Shown here piece after piece: positions 30,001 through 35,500 of a stretch of DNA of 64,000 bases. A program made the translations under genes and the position numbers. Below the pieces are notes generated by a model that was given only the letters and a program-made list of their open reading frames with translations, did no database searches and had not been told where the DNA came from. Within the stretch, counting starts at the first letter, position 1, and the number at the start of each line of letters is the position of its first letter. The stretch comes from Lineus longissimus (taxonomy: Eukaryota > Nemertea > Pilidiophora > Heteronemertea > Lineidae), in NCBI RefSeq assembly GCF_910592395.1, contig NC_088322.1, positions 14,193,431 through 14,257,430 of the forward strand. Direction: 5' to 3'.

Positions 30001-31778
30001 CTATGGTTTTCAGGGAAACTCTCAAATCTCCAGTTTCCTTCTACGTTTTGTAACAAATTACCATTTAACGATTTCAGTGGCAACAAAGACTTGGTCTATA
30101 TTTGTCATTGCGTAACCAGATGCAAAATCTGACTTCTGAAAACCGTGTTGGAGTATTGGGTGGGATGATGTCTTACTTTTTAGAGAGTCAGAGTAAATAT
30201 TAGTCAATAAGTAGGTTGCATGACGAAGGGTTAATTATCTCTATCACAACAATTTGAATGGCTTGCTTCAGTAATGGCATAGAAGTCATCAAAATCATAC
30301 ACAATTCAAAATCATTTATGTACAATCCTCTTCATCGATTGCAAATCGTTCTTGTCTCGTGGCGCCCCCTATAACTGTACGCCTTCTCTTTCACGCCACC
30401 TAGCTTGAGGAAGTGAGGGAGTTGGGTGAGTGTCGTCACAGTCTGGCGTTGTTCTTCCATTACCTTTTGCTTCTGTTGTATTCCGTTTACGAAATCATCT
30501 GCCTCGATTTGGACGTTGACGAGAACAGTGACGCCATCTATTGAAGAAGAGATTAAAGAAATGCATGCTTTGTTAAAGAATTCTTTCTTGCTGGTATTAT
30601 TTCGTTATATCAGGATATCGTAATATCCTGTAGATACGCCTTGTAATTTTCCAACAAGACTATTTTTAGCAAGTTAATGCTTGATTCAAAAAATGGAAAA
30701 TAAAAAATGCACTCAGCTCTGCAATTATTAGACCTTTTGCATGCTCTAAGTGTTCTTGTTATGTCCAAGTTAGGGAACTGATGTAAAAAAGTGGACTTTT
30801 AAGAGATTTTTGACAGTAGATCGGGCTTATTTAAGACATCATGCATGCCGTGTTTTTACGCCAATTTGAAGTAGCAGTGCTCAATTACGTTCATTGTAGC
30901 CAAGCGCAGACTCTGACGTTGATGAAACCCTCTTACCCAAGGTCCTTCTGAAGTACCTTAGCATGATGTGTAAGAATTGTTCAGCCCGCTTGTGTCTAGT
31001 TCGGTGTGAGCATGCTTTTCAATCAAACGAAATAGATAGAAGTCTTATCCTTTCAACCTTTACCGTTATCAAAGTTCTATAAACTAACTGTTTATTCCGT
31101 TGCCAAGGAGCCCAGATGAATATCGCATGAACTTGTTAACCCATATAAAACAGAATTGACTTCTTGACCATTACCCCTTACCAGTACTTGAATCTGTTAT
31201 CATGGGGTTTGTGTCACGAGTTTGACCTAAAAGCTGTGGGGTGTCTACAGGGGGGGGGGGGGGGGGGCTGTCCATGGAGCTATTCAGGCAACACCCAGAG
31301 GAGGGGCTCCTCGGACTGAAGCTTCATGTTTCAATTTCAATACTTGACGTCATGGCACAGGGGTTGAGTACCCTGACAAAACAACAACAATGGAAATGAC
31401 ATTGCATCATGATAGCCAGGTGACGTCAATTCGAATGTCTACATGTAGGCCTACTGGGTGGGACAGTAGGTTTTACATGCCAGGGCTTGTGCGTGCTGAA
31501 AAAACGAATAACATGTTTACCACTATTTAGAGTTGAAACGGAAAAATGTCAGCTCCATATGTACTGTCGCAAAAAAAGTTTAATTGAGAAACAGGAGAAG
31601 AACTAGCATATTGAAGTAAAAAGCTGCCCACTCCTTTAAGGAATCATTTGGTTGCTATGCACACATCTTCAGTTGCCAGGAAACCTGTTTTCAATTTCTC
31701 ACCAATATTTTCTCATTTTTGCAGAATGATGCATGTGTGATCAACCCTGCCTGTGTGCTCGCATGCGTGTCAAGATAA
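2623..31778 (+). CDS. trio: Trio/Kalirin orthologue, C-terminal (GEF2-SH3-Ig-FN3-kinase) isoform, 21 exons
   Basis: Predicted Rho-family GEF with a C-terminal Ser/Thr kinase. In known relatives the second DH-PH unit activates RhoA-type GTPases at the plasma membrane and cytoskeleton. I joined 21 exons by GT-AG sites with consistent phase (414, 222, 63, 179, 174, 70, 183, 129, 195, 178, 46, 496, 215, 136, 219, 397, 286, 315, 180, 136, 54 nt; total 4,287 nt, 1,428 aa). Domains: acidic Ser/Glu-rich N-terminus 1-290, DH about 293-475, PH about 485-602, Ser/Pro/basic linker 603-783, SH3 about 788-850, Ig about 905-1005 (Cys934, Trp946, Cys987), FN3 about 1008-1100, kinase about 1125-1380 (Lys1155, HLD 1243-1245, DFG 1266-1268). 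The start is the ATG at 2623, with an in-frame TGA at 2599-2601. Full-length Trio exons would lie outside the window. The kinase catalytic region and the ALQSPI motif after the PH domain are strongly Trio/Kalirin-like. Confidence 0.93.
3682..3903 (+). CDS. trio: trio exon 2 (Pro/Ser-rich linker)
   Basis: The acceptor is TCGTTCCAG and the donor CTG|GTAAGT. Phase 0 at both ends, residues 139-212. It contains a His/Ser stretch and a PPQPPP run, a possible SH3 ligand. It is probably the first exon shared with full-length Trio. Confidence 0.85.
4555..4617 (+). CDS. trio: trio exon 3 (21-codon linker exon)
   Basis: Acceptor TATTTCAG, donor GAG|GTAAAT, phase 0 at both ends, so it could be skipped without a frame change. 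Residues 213-233 ([12 protein letters not shown]...). Confidence 0.75.
4935..5113 (+). CDS. trio: trio exon 4 (linker before the DH domain)
   Basis: Acceptor CTTTTCAG, donor CA|GTAAGT, ends in phase 2. Residues 234-293. The charged, probably helical sequence ([16 protein letters not shown]) leads into the DH domain. Confidence 0.88.
5215..5280 (+). repeat. 33-bp perfect tandem duplication in an exon-like context
   Basis: Two adjacent identical 33-bp units (in frame, 11 codons each), preceded by a plausible acceptor ending at 5209. See the finding on a possible alternative exon. Confidence 0.7.
5402..5790. mobile_element. MITE with CAGGCCTTTC terminal inverted repeats and 5-bp TSD
   Basis: The left end CAGGCCTTTCAATTACAT pairs with the right end ATGTAATCGAAAGGCCTG. 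The insert is flanked by TCCTC at 5397-5401 and 5791-5795. It has no coding capacity. An A15-T14 run lies inside at 5667-5695. Confidence 0.8.
6949..7122 (+). CDS. trio: trio exon 5 (DH domain, CR1)
   Basis: Acceptor TTGTTTCAG, donor GGGA|GTGAGT. Residues 293-351. It carries the DH CR1 signature [18 protein letters not shown] and then [10 protein letters not shown]. This is GEF2-type, as in Trio/Kalirin. Confidence 0.95.
7444..7513 (+). CDS. trio: trio exon 6 (DH domain)
   Basis: A 70-nt exon too short for a simple ORF scan. Acceptor TGTCATTTCAG, donor TAT|GTAAGT. It completes the split Glu codon of exon 5 and reads [20 protein letters not shown]. Confidence 0.92.
8231..8413 (+). CDS. trio: trio exon 7 (DH domain, CR3)
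   Basis: Acceptor CTCTTTTCAG, donor CGT|GTAAGT, phase 0 at both ends, residues 375-435. It contains the DH CR3 helix [19 protein letters not shown], which contacts the GTPase. Confidence 0.97.
8870..8998 (+). CDS. trio: trio exon 8 (DH C-terminal helices)
   Basis: Acceptor TTGTTGCAG, donor AAT|GTAAGT, residues 436-478. Ends in [11 protein letters not shown], the DH-PH junction typical of the family. Confidence 0.95.
9378..9572 (+). CDS. trio: trio exon 9 (PH domain, N-terminal half)
   Basis: Acceptor TGTTTCTAG, donor AAG|GTAAGT, residues 479-543. Reads [10 protein letters not shown] and then [14 protein letters not shown], typical PH beta strands. Confidence 0.95.
9937..10114 (+). CDS. trio: trio exon 10 (PH domain, C-terminal half)
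   Basis: Acceptor TCTTTCAG, donor AAGG|GTAAGT, phase 1. It holds the last PH strands and the C-terminal helix with its invariant Trp ([17 protein letters not shown]). Confidence 0.95.
11737..11940. repeat. Foldback with ~37-bp inverted arms
   Basis: AATTGTGACCCATCACAGCA near 11740 is the near-complement of TGCTGTGACGGGTCACAATT near 11917. The pairing extends through CAAAATCAGGCGCATG. The loop is about 130 bp. Confidence 0.75.
12828..12956. mobile_element. Short MITE, CAGGGCCCGGTT-type ends
   Basis: 129 bp beginning CAGGGCCCGGTTCAAAACAA and ending TTTTGAACAACTGGGCCCTG. The ends resemble those of the larger element at 15257-15687. Confidence 0.8.
13072..13117 (+). CDS. trio: trio exon 11 (46-nt post-PH exon)
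   Basis: Acceptor TTACATTGCAG, donor TT|GTAAGT. Found by phase and by the ALQSPIAYQ sequence, which matches the segment that follows the second PH domain in Kalirin/Trio. It lies far from its neighbours, with introns of about 3.0 and 2.7 kb. Confidence 0.9.
13415..13552. repeat. Imperfect foldback repeat
   Basis: GCAGTTGCAGGAAT at the left pairs with ATTCCTGCAACTGC at the right, and inside it CACAACTGGAA pairs with TTCCAGTTGTG. A degraded hairpin element. Confidence 0.65.
15257..15687. mobile_element. MITE with GGGCCCGGTTGTTCAAAAGAAG terminal inverted repeats
   Basis: 431 bp, with the first 20 bases GGGCCCGGTTGTTCAAAAGA exactly complementary to the right end. The interior has repeated TAACGTTA-like palindromes and a direct repeat TTTAACGTTAGATTTAACTT. 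No ORF. It ends 95 bp before trio exon 12. Confidence 0.88.
15783..16278 (+). CDS. trio: trio exon 12 (Ser/Pro/basic linker)
   Basis: Acceptor TTCACTTATAG, donor CCA|GTAAGT, residues 618-783. Low-complexity, rich in Ser, Pro, Lys and Arg, with several SP motifs and RRSRSDC. Probably disordered and phosphorylated (inference). Its acceptor lies 95 bp after a MITE that ends at 15687. Confidence 0.92.
16555..16769 (+). CDS. trio: trio exon 13 (SH3 domain)
   Basis: Acceptor CACTTTCAG, donor AG|GTGAGT, residues 784-855. The SH3 fold is recognisable from [20 protein letters not shown] and the [11 protein letters not shown] segment. The tryptophan pair usual in SH3 peptide grooves is absent, so the groove looks degenerate. 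Confidence 0.93.
16770..17586 (+). other. trio intron 13 with an exon-like 146-codon ORF
   Basis: A + strand ORF runs from 16965 to 17405. It is followed by an AATAAA (about 17529) and a (TA)n tract just before trio exon 14. The protein is unlike Trio and I do not recognise it. An opposite-strand ORF also spans 16665-17063. It may be the 3' remnant of a retroelement. Confidence 0.4.
17587..17722 (+). CDS. trio: trio exon 14 (basic linker)
   Basis: Acceptor CTATTACAG, donor AAG|GTGAGG, residues 855-900. Lys-rich ([16 protein letters not shown]), between SH3 and Ig. Confidence 0.9.
17723..18503 (+). other. trio introns 14 and 15
   Basis: Introns 17723-18002 and 18222-18503, each under 300 bp. 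Both are ordinary. The open frame running through the first is chance read-through into exon 15 in another frame. Confidence 0.7.
18003..18221 (+). CDS. trio: trio exon 15 (Ig domain, first half)
   Basis: Acceptor ACTTCACCAG, donor GTA|GTAAGT, residues 901-973. I-set Ig strands with Cys934 and the core Trp946 (NVVWK). Confidence 0.93.
18504..18900 (+). CDS. trio: trio exon 16 (Ig second half and FN3)
   Basis: Acceptor TTTTTTCAG, donor ACTG|GTAAGT, residues 974-1106. Has the Ig signature DQSGQYAC (Cys987), then a fibronectin type III module starting PSPPGQP, with its Trp in VHLEWAPP and [14 protein letters not shown]. Confidence 0.96.
19427..19611. repeat. 92-bp tandem duplication
   Basis: Two adjacent near-identical units, each containing TTAAAATTCAGGTAAAGTTC and GTGGAAATTCAGATATGTTC. 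It borders cassette copy A. Confidence 0.8.
19615..19908 (-). CDS. Exon-like antisense ORF, copy A (97 codons, unidentified)
   Basis: On the minus strand a typical acceptor (TTTCACTTGCAG) is followed by ATGCCGGTC and 97 codons to a TGA at 19615-19617. The product has tyrosine motifs ([14 protein letters not shown]) like a receptor cytoplasmic tail, which is an inference only. It could be the last exon of a nested antisense gene, a captured exon or part of a transposon. I do not recognise the family. Confidence 0.4.
   Translation of the reverse strand: MPVKDSGYNQQVNIPTANRSHPMQAEAGYSTIQRGTISRHNDDAMVSVEVPKIPAIANAGLLQATTGTCYLRNGYQVGETIRNFLKDVNDIQKIRYD
19664..20337 (-). repeat. Cassette copy A (~675 bp) with antisense exon-like ORF
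   Basis: Shares about 675 bp of high identity with copy B (20719-21004 continued at 26274-26668). The shared part starts at CGTATGGTTTCGCC and ends near AAGAATATTCCT. Flanks differ, so this is a segmental or element duplication and not a simple tandem array. Confidence 0.85.
20400..20482. repeat. Perfect 22-bp inverted repeat hairpin
   Basis: AAAATGCCAGAATTATCGCA at 20400 is the exact reverse complement of the arm at 20461-20482, with a 39-bp loop. Confidence 0.9.
20698..20967 (-). pseudogene. Exon-like antisense ORF, copy B (diverged end)
   Basis: The same acceptor and ATG as copy A, about 83 near-identical codons (one Q/K change and a small in-frame length change after the GYSTI motif), then divergence after GETIR and an early TGA at 20698. 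The copy lacks the copy A tail, so it is truncated or uses another splice (AAT|GTATAT). Confidence 0.4.
21005..21144 (-). repeat. 3' LTR (element orientation)
   Basis: 140 bp. The minus strand begins TGTAATGTTCTG and ends GACATTATA. It appears identical to the other LTR. Confidence 0.95.
21145..21157 (-). other. Polypurine tract
   Basis: The minus strand reads AAAAGGGGGTGGA directly against the 3' LTR, the expected plus-strand primer position. Confidence 0.85.
21661..21856. repeat. Local inverted and direct duplication inside the LTR element
   Basis: Perfect 38-bp inverted arms at 21695-21732 and 21749-21786 (16-bp loop), a third direct copy at 21823-21856, and a 35-bp direct repeat at 21661-21695 and 21786-21820. 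Confidence 0.92.
21796..25788 (-). CDS. Gag-Pol polyprotein of Ty3/Gypsy element
   Basis: 1,330 aa in a single frame. Gag about 1-230, then two zinc-knuckle-like motifs about 256-292 (the second is [16 protein letters not shown]2CX4HX4C). The aspartic protease has DSGAS at about 344-348. In reverse transcriptase, [10 protein letters not shown] lies near 570 and the active site NISDDIII near 630. RNase H is about 775-890, with [10 protein letters not shown]. Integrase has an HHCC zinc finger near 990 and a DDE core ([15 protein letters not shown], and Glu in NGEAERF). The gag-pol fusion, NISDD box and tRNA-Ser primer fit the Mag/K02A2.6-like part of Ty3/Gypsy. The C-terminus is cut short by a local rearrangement (see findings). 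Confidence 0.95.
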   Translation of the reverse strand: MPSPVRAPADPAAAVAPQPMISLPNFASFDPHTDPTAIGPRWERWLARFERLFVGIGLTDPTRKRALLLHYAGPDVDEIFDTLTETGDDDDYNTAKAKLTAHFLPKKNVAFEVYNFRQCTQAKDETLDAYHTRLRKLAKTCDFANVDREICAQIITGTNSHQLRRKALREDMNLTKILDTGRAFELSEHQATKLEESQHQTVNKIRANDKSQGKGSQRQSRPKQKTRRFQSQSKPDQDRRRDGRDTRPQQQHNDQNCGKCGGRPHKVSSNCPANGQECHRCKKIGHFGRMCRSKTNSANTLMTEADEDSDYCYFTQAAKSNNPTLCTITIGKKPKMARVPMMIDSGASVNLVDSKTFNVIRRAQPGIDPLLPADTQVFPYGSKTPILLKGMFRATARHKSETKWSKFYVTEGGGNLLGFKTASDLGILKIVHEVKSKTRPNPSSSKTLPDSLKKYEELFSGVGKIKREPVTLHIDKDVKPKQQPHRRIPFHIRKDVEKELQRLEELDIIEKVDGPTPWISPIVTVPKKSGAIRICVDMREANKAIKRERHLMPTLDDLVTDLNGSTVFSTLDLSSAYHQLELAKESRFITTFTTHLGLRRYKRLFFGINAASEIFQNAIAEKLSDIPNCRNISDDIIIHCKDKAEHDKSLIAVMERLKEYGIRLNMPKCHFYQSEVKFYGHIFNSAGVTADVKKIEAIRDAPAPTDKSGIRSLLGMAQYLSRFIPWYASITAPLRELTHDKTEWQWNAEHEKALTDLKTALTGAKVMSYYDPRKKTELIVDAGPRGLGSILMQEGRVVSYASRALTDVETRYSQTEREMLAVVWATEHFRLYLYGSTSPFTVVTDHKPLIGIFQSQKPMSLRIERWRLRLTPYNYKLEYRPGRNEANPADFCSRHPVVGNEQNRANFVDDYVNYVIDNAVPKAMQLEEVKSETLRDHTLQKLKVAIETVYWRRDEECLEPFKRFQDELIVHNGIVLRGRRLVMPDALQRRAIDLAHVGHQGIVKTKMLLREKVWFPSIDAMVEECVKDCLPCQATSGRASKPEPLRMTKLPNGPWEEVSVDFYGPLPVPSADYLLVMMDDYSRYPEVEVIASTAAKTVIPKIDAIMSRHGVVSILKSDNGPPFTSHDFKRFAEYLGFQHPRVIPLYPQANGEAERFMRNITKTVQAAHIEGRNWKQELQTFLRQYRATPHSTTGVSPFEALYGRRMKTQLPCADFNPELKTRSQPSMRDTDNERKQKIKMYADRRRNATESNIAEGDTVVVRQQKRNKLTPPFDPDPLKITRRDGNMLTAERDDRKITRNLTFFKRVPESLFENIQEEEVEITTQMLRPL
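26119..26131 (-). other. Primer-binding site, tRNA-Ser type
   Basis: The minus strand reads TGGCGACGAGGAT two bases inside the 5' LTR. It complements the 3' end of an animal tRNA-Ser (GCU type, ...ATCCTCGTCGCCA), from memory of that tRNA. Confidence 0.75.
26134..26273 (-). repeat. 5' LTR (element orientation)
   Basis: 140 bp, apparently identical to the left LTR. Contains TTTATTATAAAA on the plus strand, possibly transcription-signal sequence. Confidence 0.95.
27226..27511 (+). CDS. trio: trio exon 17 (kinase N-lobe)
   Basis: Acceptor CTTGTGGCAG, donor CT|GTGAGT, residues 1106-1201. The nucleotide loop reads [13 protein letters not shown], with Ser where many kinases have the first Gly. Lys1155 (IAAK) is the ATP-binding lysine. 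Confidence 0.95.
27712..28026 (+). CDS. trio: trio exon 18 (kinase catalytic and activation loops)
   Basis: Acceptor ATTTCCAG, donor TG|GTGAGC, residues 1201-1306. It carries [14 protein letters not shown] (HLD 1243-1245), LIDFGDA (DFG 1266-1268) and the SPEFAAPEL segment, the Trio/Kalirin/DAPK-titin style. Confidence 0.97.
28251..28430 (+). CDS. trio: trio exon 19 (kinase C-lobe)
   Basis: Acceptor GTCTTTCAG, donor AA|GTGAGT, residues 1306-1366. Reads [20 protein letters not shown], a highly conserved CAMK-type C-lobe helix. Confidence 0.97.
28655..28790 (+). CDS. trio: trio exon 20 (end of kinase domain)
   Basis: Acceptor TTTTTTCAG, donor CAG|GTAACT, phase 0, residues 1366-1411. Contains [16 protein letters not shown] and ends FIERRRHQ. 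If the intron were retained, five more codons lead to TGA at 28806-28808. Confidence 0.93.
28791..31724 (+). other. trio intron 20 (2.9 kb)
   Basis: AT-rich, with an 18-bp G run at 31250-31267. The short ORFs have no recognisable domain. No other gene is supported. Confidence 0.6.
31725..31778 (+). CDS. trio: trio exon 21 (terminal coding exon)
   Basis: Acceptor CATTTTTGCAG, phase 0, 17 codons then TAA at 31776-31778. The junction reads ...RRRHQ|ND..., matching the RRKHQND pattern I recall from vertebrate Trio-family C-termini, which favours splicing over read-through at 28790. The tail is Cys-rich (four Cys in 17 residues). Confidence 0.72.
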   Translation, partial: NDACVINPACVLACVSR

Positions 31779-32148
31779 CGACAACAACGACGTTGACCTT
31801 TGAACCCAGTGGAACTAACGTGATTGGACGTTTTAATCGAGAACTAACTGCACTAAGTTGGCAAGGCATTGTTGATGAGCTGTTGCCATGGTCACAAGAT
31901 GTTGCTGTTCTTGGTTGTCGATTGATTTCCCTGGCACTGGATTTGAGGATTGAGGTCTTGAACTTTGGCATGGCCTCTGACCCGATTGTGACTTTATAGA
32001 ACTGGATTACTGGAAGGTGCATTTGTGTGTGCATTCAAATTGTGCTATGGATGACAAAATATGTGACTCTACGTTGCGAAATGGTGCTTTAGTGATATTT
32101 AACAAGGAAGGTCAATACTGTGACCTTGAACATGGTGACAAAACGGAT

Positions 32149-32246
32149 TCACAGGGTGTCTCGGATGTCGTTTCAAATTGGCAACGTAAATTTTTGATTG
32201 GATGAAGCTATTTGATTCTAATTTGTGACATTTTCGAGACACCCTC
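32149..32246. repeat. Possible foldback element
   Basis: GGGTGTCTCGGATGT at the left and ACATTTTCGAGACACCC at the right form a short inverted pair about 95 bp apart. Confidence 0.45.
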
Positions 32247-32435
32247 TACAGTGCATTATTTGCTAGATTTATTGACTCGAATGTTCGAACAAAAAAGTGG
32301 TGTTGGAACAAACGTTTGAAACTTTATGAAAATCTGAATTAATTGTGGTGTTCAAAAAGGAGGTGAATTATTTTTATATAATTCTCAAATCTCAAGTCAT
32401 TGTGAAATTTAGCTTCGGCAAATATTTGCTTGCAC

Positions 32436-32441
32436 AATAAA
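32436..32441 (+). promoter_or_regulatory. Candidate poly(A) signal for trio
   Basis: AATAAA, about 660 bp after the TAA of trio exon 21. Another AATAAA at 36517-36522 would give a much longer 3' UTR. Transcript data would be needed to choose. Confidence 0.35.
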
Positions 32442-32502
32442 GAATTATATATAAACTTAATATATTACTGCATGTTATCTGTGGGCTGACATAGTTGTTT
32501 TA

Positions 32503-32599
32503 TACCTGACACCCCTTGTAATTGAAAAAGTGGACTCTTCTCAAATGACTAAATGACTCGAGAAGTGTCAATTTTTGCTAAAAAAGGGGGTGTCAGGTA
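32503..32599. mobile_element. 97-bp MITE with TACCTGACACCCC ends
   Basis: Begins TACCTGACACCCCTT and ends AAGGGGGTGTCAGGTA. Tc1/mariner-like size and TA ends, no coding capacity. Confidence 0.7.
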
Positions 32600-35500
32600 C
32601 TTACTTTATGGTTTGAGAGAAACATAGTGATGTACATGTAATGTTAGAAATGATTTCTGGTTCACTTGAGAAAAACTCTGCATTTTCAAGTTGCCTTTTC
32701 GAAATTTCAATACGAATGAGTTTTCAGACCACGAAAACAAGAAGGTTTGCCTTAGGGAAGATTTTCGTGGAAAATATTGATAATAAAACCAAACATTCAT
32801 ACCACGGTTTCTTTTTGTGTCACCCTGTCAGTGGTTCTGAGGTCGGAGCAGAGTTTAACATTTCCAGATAAGCAGCTTGGATTTGCAGACTTAATTTCTG
32901 AGTGGCGCATCCTGGTGTAAGAATTCTTTAGTATGGTGTCCGAGACCTCGTTCACATGTATTTTTCTCATATTTTATATGACAAAGGAGCGGAGCAGATT
33001 TAGGTCTTGGAGAAATCAAAACCAGAGAAATCATCTCCAGTGTGGTGTGATTGAGTTTGGATATTTCCCACAATTTTTAGTCAGTTACTGTGCAAGGTAC
33101 AAATGATTCGTAAGAATTAGTGTAAATCTTACCACAGTGTTGACACAGATTTTGGATCTTTTTCTTTCTAACTAGGGAAAGTTGTAGACCTGTGTAGGAC
33201 TGTAGAAATGTACACTGAAATGTGAAGGGTAAGAAGAATCTCAATTTGGATCATACAAAGATTTATTTTATATACGTCTCTCAAATGTATTGTAAATATC
33301 GTCTGTTTATTGTAGATTTAGATCTTATGCTTGACTGGGTATCTTAGTTTGTCACTTACTCAACAGGTGGCTATTTTAAAAAATGATTGTACGATGATTG
33401 GGTTGGCACTGAAGGCCTCGAGATCGAAAAGTCCCTAAGTCCTAACTGAGATCAGACAAACACACCCTTTGTAATTGACCTTGAAACCCCCTTGAGCTGT
33501 CTGTGGCCGTGAAATACCCTTGTATGTTTGGAAACAATCCTTCCTTCGAAGATTGCGGTGGCACCCCTGCTGTCATCGCCAAGACCTAAGTCTGTTCGCG
33601 CCCACCAGTGGTTCATGTTTGTACATTGCCCTCATCCATGATAACTATGATTATATAAATATATATATAGATATATATATATAAGTATGAAGCATAAATT
33701 TGTACATAGACGTCTCTTTGCCAAAACGGTGACTTATTGTGTGTAATAGGAACAAATGTTATCAACAGGTTTTTGGGATAGGAAAGAAAGAACCGAAAAA
33801 TTCAGGAAATTTCAGACCGAGATCAATGAGAACTTTGAGACAGGGATCCTTGATGTTTAAATATTGATAATCTTCATGACTTTCAGAGGCCAGGCTTAAA
33901 ATTGTAAATCTGGCTGGCATTCATTAAGTTCAATTTCTTGCCAAAATTTTTGAAAAGTTTTATCTAATGGACTATGGGGAATGATTGATTTCTTTGTAAA
34001 GTTGTGAAGTTTACCTTCCTAAGAAGTTCTAGAATGAACAATTTCAAGATACAGGGTGTTAAAGAATATTGTTGCTACTTTTTAGAGTGAATAACATTTT
34101 AAAAAAAAATAAGGATGTGGAAATATTTTCGAGCTATGATAGGAGGAGAGGAATTATCTTTGAAACCATCATGCAGTTTTCCAAATCATAGCTTTGAACC
34201 GGAATTTATTCAACTATGAAAGTGATGAGAGTATTATTTGCCACCCTGTAAATCTCTATATTTTTGTTGAAGAAATCTGCTGTGCACACAATGTAAATGT
34301 CACTGTATTGGTATATTTATTAATGTCGGAGTTTTCAGGCACTCTTCTCGCCCCCTGGCGGGAACCGCTTCATTTGTGGGCACCACCCTGCCCTCTGGAG
34401 GGAATCGGCATCACTATGTGCTGTGCACATTCTCATTGGCATTAGCGCGTGTGTAATAATTCATGTATTTTATGAAAATTGGTAAATTTCACAATCTTTG
34501 AGAAAAGAATATTCAATGTAGCGTTGTGAATAATTTTGGATTATTGTCCAGTTTCTCATGGTGGTTGCTATCGTCAAGACCACTGGTTGCTGGGTGCGTT
34601 ACCATAGTTTTAGAATTATAGCTATGGATACCATGGTAACTATGGTCACAATTGCCATTATAAGGTATTACTGACACAAAGGTGACACATAAACTCACTT
34701 TCTCTGGTCGATGCTTTTCGCCACATTATTTATCCTAGAAAATCGAGGTGGTTTAAAATTTTGATTTACTAACTCAAATTCTGTTTAAAAAATTGTAAAA
34801 AGTTGTTAGCAAGTAACTACTAAAAGTTTTTTGATTTGTTCTGCCTTTTAAGTCATGGCTCAGTCACAACATTATTGTTTGTTTACAGACAGTGACTTCT
34901 TTGTGCGGTCAGATGCCGAATTTATCTCCTTTTTAGGAAGTTTCTCTTTAGTTCTAGAAGACTGTAAGATGCCAAAATGCTACGATTGTGCAAATATATA
35001 TGCTAGAATACAAATTATATTAATCAGTTTCATACGTCATGGAGTTAAAACTGATGTGGAAATATGTAAATTACCAAGATATATATTTTTTTCATTGCAT
35101 CATTGTCATGATATTGTGGCGCCACCTTTGTCAATCTTTGTAATTGATGCCTTGTGAATCGTTTAGCTTAGTATATAGTTGCAGATTATGACCAATGTAA
35201 TGGCCACAATAGTGACTGAGGCTGCAGAACCTAGCAGTTTCTCAGGAATCCTTTCTCAACTTACTTGCAATGCCCAAACTTGTTTGTCACTTTGTGTATA
35301 TCTGAGGTGTTATTTTCAACAAGCAAATTGTGTTGATAAAAGGCGTTGGTTTGATGTTCATGTAACATCATTTCGACCATGATGACGCGTCACTTGCAGT
35401 CGAGTGGCCTCATCTCCCAATATTCCTTTGATAAATTGGAGTAGATGTCACAGTCGCCAGAAGTCGGTACCAAATTTTCAGATCTGGTATCTGGTTTCGT

